Below, piece by piece: positions 1 through 8,729 of a stretch of 64,000 bases of DNA. A program made the translations under genes and the position numbers. Source of the stretch: Candidatus Aerophobetes bacterium Ae_b3b (GTDB lineage Bacteria; Aerophobota; Aerophobia; Aerophobales; AE-B3A); NCBI GenBank assembly GCA_005223085.1, contig NJBP01000001.1:25304-89303 (forward strand). Direction: 5' to 3'. Position 1 is the stretch's first letter, and each line of letters starts with the position of its first letter. Below the pieces are notes generated by a model. That model saw nothing but the letters and a program-made list of their open reading frames with translations, was not told the DNA's origin and ran no database searches.

Positions 1-345
1 CAGGGGGTTGATGTTCCGGGCAAAGCCCTGCAGTGTGTGATTATTACCAAGCTCCCTTTTTCTGTACCCAATGAGCCTGCAGTGGAGGCCAAAATGGAGT
101 TTTTGCAGGCTCAGAATAAAAATCCTTTTCTTCATTATCAGCTTCCCCAGGCTATTATCCTGCTCAAACAGGGATTTGGCCGCCTTATTCGCAGCCAGGA
201 AGACAAAGGAGTGGTGGTTATTCTTGATCCTCGCCTTAAGAGCCGGAGTTACGGAAAGATGTTTCTTAATTCCCTGCCTCAGTGTGAAATAACCTCCAGT
301 TTATCCAAAGTTAAAGAATTTATGAAAGCGAATCCAATGCCGTGA
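1..345 (+). CDS. DinG-family ATP-dependent DNA helicase, C-terminal part (5' truncated)
   Basis: The frame is open from base 1 and encodes the last 114 residues of a DinG/XPD-like superfamily 2 helicase. Visible are the GVDVPG segment (motif V region), the IITKLPF stretch, and LKQGFGRLIRS, which is the motif VI arginine finger, followed by the typical VVILDPR and YG..FL.SLP ending. Family members unwind DNA with ATP and act in repair or R-loop removal. The Walker A motif and any Fe-S domain lie outside the window, so it cannot be said whether an exonuclease domain is fused. The stop overlaps the next start (GTGA), so the two genes are translationally coupled. Confidence 0.9.
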   Translation, partial: QGVDVPGKALQCVIITKLPFSVPNEPAVEAKMEFLQAQNKNPFLHYQLPQAIILLKQGFGRLIRSQEDKGVVVILDPRLKSRSYGKMFLNSLPQCEITSSLSKVKEFMKANPMP

Positions 346-1448
346 TTAAGTGTCTACATTGTGGCAAAGAATCATGGTTGATTGCCGAGAGTTTGGGCAT
401 TTGTGGGGATTGCATCAGGAAAGATTTTGAAGAGGTTCTTCCCTATATTAAGAAAGCCCATTATGGCAGCCGGGATGAGTTTGGCCTTCCTAGAGAACCA
501 CCACAGGATCCCACCGGAATAGCCTGTCGAAGGTGCGTGAATGACTGTGTAATTCCTCTGGGGAAAAGAGGATACTGCGGATTAAGACAAAATCAAGAGG
601 GAAAACTTCTTGGGGGAAGTAAAAATGAAGGAAATCTTGATTGGTATTACGATAACCTTCCTACTAATTGCGTGGCTGACTGGGTCTGTCCCGCAGGAAC
701 AGAAACCGGGTATCCTACTTATTCTTATTCTAAAGGTCCTGAGTATGGCTATAAGAATCTGGCCGTCTTTTATCATGGTTGTAGTTTCAATTGTCTTTTT
801 TGCCAGAACTGGCACTGGAGGGACGGATTAAATAGGAAAAAACACGTAACTGCCCTGCAATTAGCCCAAGCAGTAGACAGTCGAACTGCTTGTATCTGCT
901 ATTTTGGTGGTGATCCCACCCCGCAGCTTCCCCATGCCCTGGAGGCTTCTCGTCTAGCTCTAGAGAAAAATAAAGATCGCATCCTGCGTGTGTGTTGGGA
1001 GACTAATGGTGCGATGAGTTTTTCTTATTTAGAGAAAATGGCTAAGGTATCTTTAATATCAGGAGGATGTATTAAGCTCGATCTAAAAGCTTGGCATGAC
1101 GAGTTAAATATTGCTCTCTGTGGAGTAAGCAACAAAAGAACTCTGGAAAATTTCGCTCAATTATCCTCGTGGGTAGAGAAAAGGCCTGATCCTCCTTTTC
1201 TCATTGCCAGCACCTTACTTATCCCTGGCTACGTGGACGAGGAAGAAGTTTCAGCCATTGCTCATTTTATCTCTTCTTTGAATCCTAATATTCCTTATTC
1301 TCTGTTAGCTTTTTATCCCCAGTTTTATATGCATAATCTACCCACAACCTCCAGATCTCATGCAGAACGATGCAAGATCTCGGCTGAAAAAGAAGGCCTT
1401 AAGAGGGTGAGGATTGGCAATCTGAACCTCTTGAGCAATGCCTATTGA
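342..1448 (+). CDS. Radical SAM protein, pyruvate-formate-lyase-activase-like
   Basis: A 368-residue protein with a CxxxCxxC radical-SAM cluster motif at C147, C151 and C154 (CSFNCLFCQNW). It is preceded by a cysteine-rich N-terminal part: CLHCGKES and CGDC near residues 4-25, CRRC and YCGLR near residues 65-85. The PFL-activase-like family makes a 5'-deoxyadenosyl radical to activate or modify a target, but no glycyl-radical partner is encoded here, so the substrate is unknown. It starts with GTG overlapping the DinG stop by 4 bases. A decayed copy of its last codons appears at 2278-2299. Confidence 0.85.
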   Translation: MIKCLHCGKESWLIAESLGICGDCIRKDFEEVLPYIKKAHYGSRDEFGLPREPPQDPTGIACRRCVNDCVIPLGKRGYCGLRQNQEGKLLGGSKNEGNLDWYYDNLPTNCVADWVCPAGTETGYPTYSYSKGPEYGYKNLAVFYHGCSFNCLFCQNWHWRDGLNRKKHVTALQLAQAVDSRTACICYFGGDPTPQLPHALEASRLALEKNKDRILRVCWETNGAMSFSYLEKMAKVSLISGGCIKLDLKAWHDELNIALCGVSNKRTLENFAQLSSWVEKRPDPPFLIASTLLIPGYVDEEEVSAIAHFISSLNPNIPYSLLAFYPQFYMHNLPTTSRSHAERCKISAEKEGLKRVRIGNLNLLSNAY

Positions 1449-1476
1449 GGCTAGCGCGCTGCTCTTCTTTGTTTTC

Positions 1477-2088
1477 TTATCCGCCAATTGTTTTCTTCAT
1501 CACCTCAAAATCTATCTTCTCCATATACTGATGGAGCACGTTCTTGTCGGTGATTTTCCGTCCTTTCACGGTAATCAGAGTATTTGCCTCCAGGATGAGA
1601 GAAAGCTCGCCTTTTTTACCTTTGGCGGAGAACTTTTCAATAGCCTTTTCGCCTTTGACTCTTACTAGCTTGGTATCAGGCTGTCCCGCTAACATCGCAG
1701 GGTTAGCCAAAAGCATCATTACTGTCTGGAGCAAAGGTGACTGGGTTATGATTTGAATTTCTATTGATTCGCCCGTGTCTTCCTTTTTGTAGGTCCTGTT
1801 CGCGGTTATGCCTCCACCGAAAAGTGCCATGGGGGCAGCCGAGGCGCTGGGTTCTTGGGCAGTCCATCCCGACAATGGCTCAGGTAACAGCCCCTTTAAT
1901 CGTTCTGCCTGGAGATTCTGAATTTGACTCACTGCGTATTGAAGCTCGCTTGACGCTTCAGAATATTTTCCCTCCTGGTATAGTTTCTTGCCTCTTTCGA
2001 TGATGTCCGAAATTTCATCAGCCCGAGCTCCCGCCATTCCCATAAACCCCAAAATCACCACTAATAGAGCTATTACAGCTTTTTTCAT
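1477..2088 (-). CDS. Exported protein of unknown function with a short TPR-like N-terminal segment
   Basis: A 203-residue protein. The ATG at 2088 is chosen because AGGAGG lies 6 bases upstream; a GTG that adds five residues would sit on that ribosome site itself. Residues 1-23 are a signal peptide (MKKAVIALL followed by a hydrophobic stretch, cut near ARA), so the protein should be outside the cytoplasm. The next part (ISDIIERGKKLYQEGKYSEA) looks like one tetratricopeptide-type helix pair. The rest shows no motif I recognise. It is a lone minus-strand gene between two plus-strand operons and may have been inserted there. Confidence 0.75.
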   Translation of the reverse strand: MKKAVIALLVVILGFMGMAGARADEISDIIERGKKLYQEGKYSEASSELQYAVSQIQNLQAERLKGLLPEPLSGWTAQEPSASAAPMALFGGGITANRTYKKEDTGESIEIQIITQSPLLQTVMMLLANPAMLAGQPDTKLVRVKGEKAIEKFSAKGKKGELSLILEANTLITVKGRKITDKNVLHQYMEKIDFEVMKKTIGG

Positions 2089-2277
2089 TTTTTTCCTCCT
2101 CACAATTTAGCTTCCTCTGCGAAGCTAACTCTTTCCTTCTTTTATAACGCAGCGGTATTATAGCGGAACCCTGAAAGATTGGCAAGAAAGAAGTAAAATC
2201 ATTAATCTTGAAAAAATTATGTGACAAATTTTAAATAGATTTATGGAGGCGGGAAAACGAATGTTGGTTATACGAAG

Positions 2278-2299
2278 CTCTTGAGTAATACCTATTAAA
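2278..2299 (+). repeat. Decayed duplicate of the 3' end of the upstream radical-SAM gene
   Basis: Bases 2278-2296 match 1428-1446 at 17 of 19 positions; both differences are transitions. In the same frame the copy reads KLLSNTY-stop against NLLSNAY-stop in the intact gene. Similarity fades upstream, with only scattered matches back to about 2260. The copy flanks the minus-strand gene at 1477-2088, as if that gene had entered by an event that duplicated the end of its neighbour, or as if a second paralog once stood here. Confidence 0.5.
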
Positions 2300-2311
2300 A
2301 AAAAACGGTGT

Positions 2312-2349
2312 CGAGATATTCTTGACAAATCTCAGTATAAGACTACTGT
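2312..2349 (+). promoter_or_regulatory. Probable promoter built on a solo repeat end
   Basis: TTGACA at 2322-2327 and TACTGT at 2344-2349 are 16 bases apart, about 55 bases before the radical-SAM gene at 2404. Bases 2312-2326 (CGAGATATTCTTGAC) are identical to the reverse complement of 41288-41302, one end of the hairpin repeat family described at 41289, so the -35 box appears to come from a repeat remnant. The -10 box is weak. Confidence 0.4.
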
Positions 2350-2403
2350 TGTCAACAAAGACCCAAGTTTTCCGTCTCGAAAAAGACAGTCATCGGTAGA
2401 TAT

Positions 2404-3609
2404 TTGGAGCAGCTACAAAAGATGACTTATGTAGCTAGGAAATTAGATACGTACAGCAAACTAAAGAAACTGGGAGAGGTGGCCAGATTTGATGTCTGTG
2501 GCTTTCCTTCAGTGTTTACGGGCAAGAACAGAAAGTTTCAGCGGTTTAAGTTTATTTATCCGGCGGTAGGAAAGAGAGGAAGCTGCGTCCGATTATTTAA
2601 GGTCTTGCAGAGTAATGCCTGTGAAGGAAATTGTTTTTATTGTGCTAATAGAAAGGATAGGAATTTTCAAAGGATTAACTTTAGACCTGATGAACTTGCT
2701 AAACTATTTCTTCAATATTATTCAAAAGGATTGGTTGACGGACTTTTTCTTTCCTCTGCCATTAATAGATCGGTTGATCTATCAGAGGAAAGAATGTTCG
2801 AGACTGTCCAGTTACTTCGCACGCGATATGGGTATCGCGGCTACATTCACTATAAAGTGCTACCTGGCACTGATGAGTCAATAATTGATGCAGCCGCTCG
2901 ACTCGCCGATCGGCTTTCCCTGAACCTTGAGGCACCGAGTGCGAAACATTTAGCCGAGCTTTCACCCAGTAAGAACTATGCCTCAGATTTAGTGGGCGGA
3001 TTAGAGAAAATCGCTAGAATCAACCGCCAAAAACCTTTGAAGGCTGGTATCACCACTCAACTGGTGGTGGGAGCTGCTAGGGAGACAGACAGGGAGATAT
3101 TGAATCTCTCGGGTAGGCTTTATGAGGATTATAAACTTTGGCGGGTGTATTACAGTGCTTTCATGCCTATTCTAGATACTCCCTTGGAGGAGCTGCCTCC
3201 CTGTTCGCCTCTTCGTGAATACAGACTCTACCAAGCTGATTTTCTTCTAAGGAGATACGGATTTACTCCTCAGGAGCTTCCCTTTGAAAAGAATGGCAAC
3301 CTGCCGCAAGATTGCGATCCTAAACTTGTCTGGGCTCTAAGACATCAAGATAAATTTCCGATGGAGATAAATAAGGCTGATTTTCACGAGCTTTTAAGGG
3401 TGCCAGGGATAGGAATAATTTCGGCCAGGAGGATTGTGGAGACTCGGAAGCAAGAAAAGTTTACCCGACTTGATCAGTTAAGAAAAACTGGAGCCCTAAC
3501 CACCCGCGCTGGTAACTTTCTTACTCTGCAAGGTAGATTTTACGGCGGTGGGGAAAGGAAAGCCACTGGCCAAATTAATGAGCAGCTTTTTCTCTGGGAA
3601 GAACTATGA
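2404..3609 (+). CDS. Putative DNA modification/repair radical SAM protein with C-terminal helix-hairpin-helix
   Basis: A 401-residue protein with the CxxxCxxC motif at C73, C77, C80 (CEGNCFYC). After the radical-SAM barrel, residues about 320-365 form a helix-hairpin-helix (HhH) unit (ADFHELLRVPGIGIISARRI), a non-specific DNA-binding fold. The layout matches the family known as putative DNA modification/repair radical SAM protein, usually encoded beside a uracil-DNA-glycosylase-like protein. Here the coupled neighbour (ATGA overlap) is instead an endonuclease III-like protein. The TTG at 2404 has no clear ribosome site; an ATG at 2422 is an alternative start. The reaction is not established. 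Confidence 0.8.
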   Translation: MEQLQKMTYVARKLDTYSKLKKLGEVARFDVCGFPSVFTGKNRKFQRFKFIYPAVGKRGSCVRLFKVLQSNACEGNCFYCANRKDRNFQRINFRPDELAKLFLQYYSKGLVDGLFLSSAINRSVDLSEERMFETVQLLRTRYGYRGYIHYKVLPGTDESIIDAAARLADRLSLNLEAPSAKHLAELSPSKNYASDLVGGLEKIARINRQKPLKAGITTQLVVGAARETDREILNLSGRLYEDYKLWRVYYSAFMPILDTPLEELPPCSPLREYRLYQADFLLRRYGFTPQELPFEKNGNLPQDCDPKLVWALRHQDKFPMEINKADFHELLRVPGIGIISARRIVETRKQEKFTRLDQLRKTGALTTRAGNFLTLQGRFYGGGERKATGQINEQLFLWEEL

Positions 3610-4331
3610 ATAAAACCTCTGAAGTAATAAAGCCCCTGGTGAGGCAACTGGGGAAGAAATTTTCCGTGGGTTTAGGAATTGATCTTCCCTCTCTTGAAAG
3701 TTCGGAGATTTTTAAGTGGTTTTTAGTTTCCATTCTCTTTGGGGCGAGAATATCTGAGACGATTGCAGTGAAAACTTACCGGGAGTTTGAGAAAGAGAAA
3801 ATCTTATCTTCTGAGACTATTTTAAGAACCGGATGGGATGGATTAGTGGAAATACTGGATAGGGGCGGATATGTGAGATATGATTTTAAGACAGCCACCA
3901 AACTTCTAGAGGTCATGGGAAGTCTTAAGGATAAATACAGGGGAAATCTAAATGCCCTACATGAAGATTCTCTAGATTCAAGAGATCTGGAGAGAAGGAT
4001 AAAAAATTTAGGCAAAGGAATAGGCGAGGTTACGGTGGGAATATTTTTAAGAGAACTTCGAGGACTGTGGAAGAAGGCAAATCCTCCCTTGTCTCCTTTA
4101 GTGCTTACCGCGATGAGGAACTTAGCGCTGTTAGATAGAGAAACCGTCAATCGGTCAGCCCTACCATCACTAAAGTTTTTGTGGGAGAGAAATTTCGTAA
4201 AAGGAAGGAATTTTGCTGATCTCGAGGTTGCCTTGCTTCGTCTGGGGAAGAACTGGTGCCGCCCAGGTAAATGTAAAGAATGCAGATTGAAGAAATATTG
4301 TCCGTCAACCAAAGAGAAAACTCTGAGGTAA
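3606..4331 (+). CDS. Endonuclease III-like HhH-GPD protein with [4Fe-4S] motif
   Basis: A 241-residue protein. A helix-hairpin-helix resembling that of base-excision glycosylases lies near residues 135-147 (LGKGIGEVTV), and the C-terminus has C218-x4-C223-x2-C226-x5-C232, close to the Fe-S motif of endonuclease III (C-x6-C-x2-C-x5-C). The positions that in endonuclease III hold the catalytic Lys (RKTA after the hairpin) and Asp (VDTH) read EVTV and PLSPLV here, so I see neither residue. It may be a binding subunit or use another chemistry. Its ATG overlaps the radical-SAM stop by 4 bases, which implies joint function. Confidence 0.65.
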   Translation: MNKTSEVIKPLVRQLGKKFSVGLGIDLPSLESSEIFKWFLVSILFGARISETIAVKTYREFEKEKILSSETILRTGWDGLVEILDRGGYVRYDFKTATKLLEVMGSLKDKYRGNLNALHEDSLDSRDLERRIKNLGKGIGEVTVGIFLRELRGLWKKANPPLSPLVLTAMRNLALLDRETVNRSALPSLKFLWERNFVKGRNFADLEVALLRLGKNWCRPGKCKECRLKKYCPSTKEKTLR

Positions 4332-4336
4332 AAGCT

Positions 4337-5437
4337 ATGGTGAGAGAGAGAGTAGTTGTGGCTATGAGTGGAGGGGTAGATTCATCCACGGCCGCTAGTC
4401 TTCTTAAAAAAGAAAGCTACCAAGTGATTGGAATAACCATGCAGATTTGGTCTTCAGACAGGATAGCCAGTGAGGCAGATAAATTGGGCGGTTGTTGTTC
4501 TTTAGTGGCGGTAGAGGATGCTCGCCGAGTGGCACAAAAGTTGGACATCCCTTACTATGTAATGAATTTTCGGAAAGTTTTTGCGGAGAAGGTGATTACC
4601 GATTTTTGTGAGGAATACAAAAGAGGCAGGACTCCTAATCCCTGCATTAGATGTAACCAATACATAAAGTTCACTGCCTTGCTGGAAAGAGCAAAAAAGC
4701 TAGGGGCTCGCTTTATCGCTACCGGTCATTATGCCAGGATTGAGTTCGACAAAACTCGTAGAAGGCATCTTCTTAAGAAAGGTATTGATTCGAAAAAAGA
4801 TCAATCCTATGTCTTATATGCAATGACTCAGTTTCAGCTAAAGCATACTCTCATGCCTTTAGGAAATCTGACTAAGGAAAAGGTAAGGAGGATGGCACGT
4901 GAATGGGCTTTGCCGGTGGCCGATAAGTCGGAAAGTCAAGAAATCTGTTTCATTCCTGATGATGATTACGGAGAGTTTCTTAAGGAGTACCTGCCGAGGA
5001 CAACAAAGCCGGGGCCGATTCTGGATAGAGAAGGAAAAGTTCTCGGAGAGCATCAAGGAATCCTATTTTATACTGTTGGACAGCGAAAGGGGTTAGGTAT
5101 GGCCATGGGTGAGCCTTTGTATGTTGTATCTATTGATAGAAAGAAAAACGCTATCGTGGTGGGTAAAGACAGCGATGTCTATGCCGATGAATTAGTCGCT
5201 ACCCAGATAAATTACGTGGACAGGGAGAAATTAACTGAACCTATAAGGGTGAAGGCAAAGATAAGATACGGTGCGAGAGAAGCGGAGGCAATAGTTACTC
5301 CTTTGGATAAAGATAAAGTTCAGGTAAAATTCAGAAAGCCCCAGAGGGCTATTACTCCTGGACAGGCAGTGGTATTTTATGATGGGGATGTATTGGTGGG
5401 TGGAGGAACCATAGCTAAAAGTGTGAGACGAAATTGA
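4337..5437 (+). CDS. mnmA: tRNA-specific 2-thiouridylase MnmA
   Basis: A 366-residue enzyme that puts sulfur on U34 of tRNA(Lys/Glu/Gln). It has the PP-loop SGGVDSS at residues 11-17, the catalytic cysteines C103 (NPCIRC) and C204 (ESQEICFIP), and the family segments GQRKGLG and GHYARIE. The frame is open upstream to 4280, but the ATG at 4337 is preferred: it follows TGAGGT at a suitable distance, lies 5 bases after the previous stop, and the added residues match nothing in the family. It is cotranscribed with the repair pair upstream. Confidence 0.95.
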   Translation: MVRERVVVAMSGGVDSSTAASLLKKESYQVIGITMQIWSSDRIASEADKLGGCCSLVAVEDARRVAQKLDIPYYVMNFRKVFAEKVITDFCEEYKRGRTPNPCIRCNQYIKFTALLERAKKLGARFIATGHYARIEFDKTRRRHLLKKGIDSKKDQSYVLYAMTQFQLKHTLMPLGNLTKEKVRRMAREWALPVADKSESQEICFIPDDDYGEFLKEYLPRTTKPGPILDREGKVLGEHQGILFYTVGQRKGLGMAMGEPLYVVSIDRKKNAIVVGKDSDVYADELVATQINYVDREKLTEPIRVKAKIRYGAREAEAIVTPLDKDKVQVKFRKPQRAITPGQAVVFYDGDVLVGGGTIAKSVRRN

Positions 5438-5518
5438 TTAAAAATTACCAATTTGCTATGATAAAGGAAAATCTACTCAAAATCTGTAGTGATGATTGAG
5501 GTGAGGAGGTGATGAGAA

Positions 5519-5773
5519 GTGAAGGAGATAAAAATTGGTAAAGTCTCCAAATATTTTGTTCATCCAGAGGCGGCGGCCATCGAGCTTGAGGGAGGAGTAA
5601 AAGTGGGAGATACTATTCACATCAAGGGGCACACCACTGATTTTGAGCAGGAAATAGAATCTATGCAGATAGAGAATGAGCCAGTAAAAGAGGCAAAGTC
5701 GGGAGATTCCATTGGGATCAAAGTTAAGGAAAGGGTTAGGCCCCATGATCTGGTTTATAAAGTGATTGAATAA
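5519..5773 (+). CDS. Translation elongation factor-like protein (EF-Tu domain 2-like beta barrel)
   Basis: An 84-residue protein of which nearly all is one beta-barrel like domain 2 of EF-Tu/IF2 (GKVSKYFVHPEAAAIEL, KVGDTIHIKG, VKEAKSGDSIGIKV). No GTPase domain is attached. Small stand-alone proteins of this kind are widespread and of unknown role. The GTG start follows a full GGAGGTGAT ribosome site at 5505-5513. It lies 81 bases after mnmA and just before the helicase-nuclease gene. Confidence 0.75.
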   Translation: MKEIKIGKVSKYFVHPEAAAIELEGGVKVGDTIHIKGHTTDFEQEIESMQIENEPVKEAKSGDSIGIKVKERVRPHDLVYKVIE

Positions 5774-5793
5774 AAGTTCGCTGGGAGTCCGGT

Positions 5794-8718
5794 ATGTCTG
5801 TGGGTGACAAAATATTAGAAGGACTAAACCAGAAGCAGAGAGAAGCAGTCACTTATGGAGAGGGTCCCGTTTTGATTGTGGCCGGAGCAGGAACGGGAAA
5901 AACTCAGGTAATCACCAGACGTATTGCCTGGCTTATTGCTATGAAAAGGGCAAAGCCTGAGGAGATTCTGGCCCTTACCTTCACCGAAAAAGCTGCTGCT
6001 GAAATGGAGGAGAGAGTAGATATTTTGGTACCTTATGGATACACTGGAGTCTGGATTGGTACTTTCCATGCCTTTGGCGATAGTGTCTTGAGAGAGAATG
6101 CTTTGTTGTTGGGTTTGGTGCCAGACTTACAGGTATTGACCAGACCGCAGCAAATTATTTTCTTTCGTGAGCATCTCTTCGAATTCCCTTTTTCCTATTA
6201 TCGACCACTGGGTAATCCCACCAGATATATTGAAGCTATGGTTACTCTCTTCAGTCGAGCAAAAGATGAAGATGTTATCCCCGAGGAGTATCTTGCTTAT
6301 GCTGAGAGACTGAAAAAGGAAGCAGAAGAGGGACCTGACGATCCAGAGCTTGAAGAAATTGCTACCCAACAGATGGAGATAGCTCGAACTTACAAAAAAT
6401 ATCAGGATTTGCTTGCGCAACATGGAAAGATTGACTTTGGAGATCAGATAACTCTTCCTCTCAAGCTTTTTCGAACCCATCCGGCGGTGCTCCATCAATA
6501 TCAAGACCGCTTCCGCTACATCCTGGTAGATGAGTTTCAGGATACCAATTATACCCAATTCCAGTTGGTCAAGCTCCTGGCCTCCCGAGATCAGAACATC
6601 ACGGTGGTAGCGGATGATGACCAATCAATCTATAAATTTAGAGGAGCAGCTATAAGCAATATTTTGGGCTTTATGGATACCTATCCCAAAGCAAAACAAA
6701 CGGTTTTAACTGAGAACTATCGCTCTACTCAGATGATTTTAGATGCTGCCTATCGTCTGATAGGCTATAATAATCCGGATCGCCTTGAATTCAAAAATAG
6801 TATTGATAAGCATCTGAAAGCTCAGGTAAGGGAAGGACCGAGTATAAAACATCTTCACTACGATACACTCTTTAGTGAGGCAGAAGCAGCGGCCAATTTA
6901 ATTAAAAAAAAGGTAGAAAAAGAAGGTTGTGACTATCGGGATTTCGCTATTCTGGTCCGGGCAAATCGCGATGCGGATCCATTCTTGAGATCTTTAAATA
7001 TGGCCGATATACCCTGGACTTTTTCTGGAAATGAGGGACTTTACACACGGGAAGAGGTTCGTCTCCTCATTTCTTTCTTGAGAAGTGTTGCCAACTTCGA
7101 TGACAGTGTTAGCCTTTATTATCTTGCCGCTTCCGAAATATATCAGCTTTTGGCTAGAGATCTTACCTTATGTATGAATTACGCCAGTCGCAGGAATCGC
7201 TCACTTTATCATGTTTTTTCCCGGGTTTCAGAAATTTTGGAGTTGGATGAGGAGATCTCGCCCGAAAGTAAGGCCACTATCTCAAGGATAATGAAGGATC
7301 TGGAGAAGTATGCTCAATTAGCCATCAAAGGGGGTACAGGAGAGGTTCTCTACAGTTTTATTATAGATACCGGTTATCTTAAGCGTCTGACCTCTCTTTC
7401 CTCGCTCACTAACGAAGAGAAGGTTAAGAATATAGCCAGGTTCTTCGACATTATTCGCAGTATTTCCAACGTAATTACTTATGACAGAATTCCCCAGTTT
7501 ACCAGCTATCTTGATTTGCTCATGGAAGCTGGTGATAATCCTGCTGTGGCTGAAGCTGATACTGAGGCGGATGCGGTGAATGTTCTCACCATACATAAGG
7601 CAAAAGGACTGGAGTTTCCGGTAGTTATCATGGTCAGTCTTGTGTCTCAGCGATTTCCCTGTCATTATCGTCGGGAAAGTATATCTTTGCCCGATCCTCT
7701 GATTAAGGATATTCTTCCCAGTGGAGATTTTCATCTGCAGGAAGAGCGACGTCTTTTTTACGTGGGGATGACCCGAGCCAAAAGAGAGCTTTATTTTACC
7801 AGCGCCAAAGATTACGGAGGAAAGCGACCAAGAAGAGTGAGCCAGTTTGTTCTGGAGGCTCTGGATCTATTCAAGACGGAGGTGAAAGCCCAAAAGTCTT
7901 CTGCTCTGGAAGTGATAGAGCGAAGTGCCCCTAAGCCAGGTATACAACACGAATTATCTGAGGCAATCCCGCCAACAGAGATACTAACCGTAAGTTATTT
8001 CCATATAGACGATTATCTTACCTGCCCCTTAAAATATAAGTACGTTCATGTCCTTCGGGTACCTATTCTGCCTCACCATGCTGTGGTCTACGGTAAAGCT
8101 CTTCATGATGCAGTTCAAGAATATTATCGCCGTAGGCTCACAGGAGTTAAAATTACGGAGGAAGAGTTTCTGGCTGTTTTTGAGAATTCCTGGAGGAGCG
8201 AAGGATTCCTCACCCGGCAGCATGAAGAACAAAGGCTGGACGTGGGGCGAAGAACGCTGCAGTCCTTCTATCAAATGGCTCAAACAGAAAAACATTTGCC
8301 TGCCTATGTGGAAAAAGAATTTAGTTTTTTACTCAAGAACAATAGAGTTAGGGGGCGGTGGGATCGTGTGGATATCCAGGATGGAGAAGTTTGCATCATC
8401 GATTTTAAATCTTCCAATATAAGGAAGAAAGAAAAGGCCGATAAAAGAACCAGAGAGAGTCTTCAGTTAGCTATCTACGCATTGGCTTATCAAAAAATCT
8501 ATGGGAAGATACCGGATCGGGTGGAACTTCATTTTCTGGAATCGGGTCTGATAGGGACAGCAGGTCTAAGCGAGGATGATCTTAATCGGACAGTGAAAAA
8601 GATTGATAAGGCGGCAGCGGGCATTCGTGTCAGACTATACGAGGCTAAACCAGCTTATCTGGCTTGCAGGTATTGTGCTTATGAGAAAGTGTGTCCGTAT
8701 ACTGCGGGCAAAAGATAA
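5794..8718 (+). CDS. UvrD/PcrA-type helicase fused to an AddB-like Fe-S PD-(D/E)XK nuclease
   Basis: A 974-residue protein. Helicase part: Walker A GAGTGKT (31-37), a TFTEKAAAEM segment, Walker B DEFQDT (246-251), DDDQSIYKFRGA, and motif V/VI segments (TIHKAKGLEFPVV, RRLFYVGMTRAK). From about residue 730 there is a RecB/AddB-type nuclease: GRWDRVD and IDFKSS carry the metal-binding Asp and the D-x-K lysine near 856-873, then QLAIYAL. A cysteine at LTCPL plus CRYCAYEKVC near 957 form the four-Cys iron staple seen in AddB, Dna2 and Cas4. One chain thus unites functions split between AddA and AddB elsewhere; a role in double-strand-break end processing is likely but inferred. Confidence 0.88.
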   Translation: MSVGDKILEGLNQKQREAVTYGEGPVLIVAGAGTGKTQVITRRIAWLIAMKRAKPEEILALTFTEKAAAEMEERVDILVPYGYTGVWIGTFHAFGDSVLRENALLLGLVPDLQVLTRPQQIIFFREHLFEFPFSYYRPLGNPTRYIEAMVTLFSRAKDEDVIPEEYLAYAERLKKEAEEGPDDPELEEIATQQMEIARTYKKYQDLLAQHGKIDFGDQITLPLKLFRTHPAVLHQYQDRFRYILVDEFQDTNYTQFQLVKLLASRDQNITVVADDDQSIYKFRGAAISNILGFMDTYPKAKQTVLTENYRSTQMILDAAYRLIGYNNPDRLEFKNSIDKHLKAQVREGPSIKHLHYDTLFSEAEAAANLIKKKVEKEGCDYRDFAILVRANRDADPFLRSLNMADIPWTFSGNEGLYTREEVRLLISFLRSVANFDDSVSLYYLAASEIYQLLARDLTLCMNYASRRNRSLYHVFSRVSEILELDEEISPESKATISRIMKDLEKYAQLAIKGGTGEVLYSFIIDTGYLKRLTSLSSLTNEEKVKNIARFFDIIRSISNVITYDRIPQFTSYLDLLMEAGDNPAVAEADTEADAVNVLTIHKAKGLEFPVVIMVSLVSQRFPCHYRRESISLPDPLIKDILPSGDFHLQEERRLFYVGMTRAKRELYFTSAKDYGGKRPRRVSQFVLEALDLFKTEVKAQKSSALEVIERSAPKPGIQHELSEAIPPTEILTVSYFHIDDYLTCPLKYKYVHVLRVPILPHHAVVYGKALHDAVQEYYRRRLTGVKITEEEFLAVFENSWRSEGFLTRQHEEQRLDVGRRTLQSFYQMAQTEKHLPAYVEKEFSFLLKNNRVRGRWDRVDIQDGEVCIIDFKSSNIRKKEKADKRTRESLQLAIYALAYQKIYGKIPDRVELHFLESGLIGTAGLSEDDLNRTVKKIDKAAAGIRVRLYEAKPAYLACRYCAYEKVCPYTAGKR

Positions 8719-8729
8719 GCAAAGAATTA

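Noticed and set aside
3776-4312. 178-codon minus-strand frame
   Set aside because: It is opposite the Fe-S HhH protein gene, whose cysteine motif and coupling to its neighbour show it is the real gene.
6127-6624. 165-codon minus-strand frame
   Set aside because: It is opposite the helicase domain with intact Walker motifs; its composition looks random.
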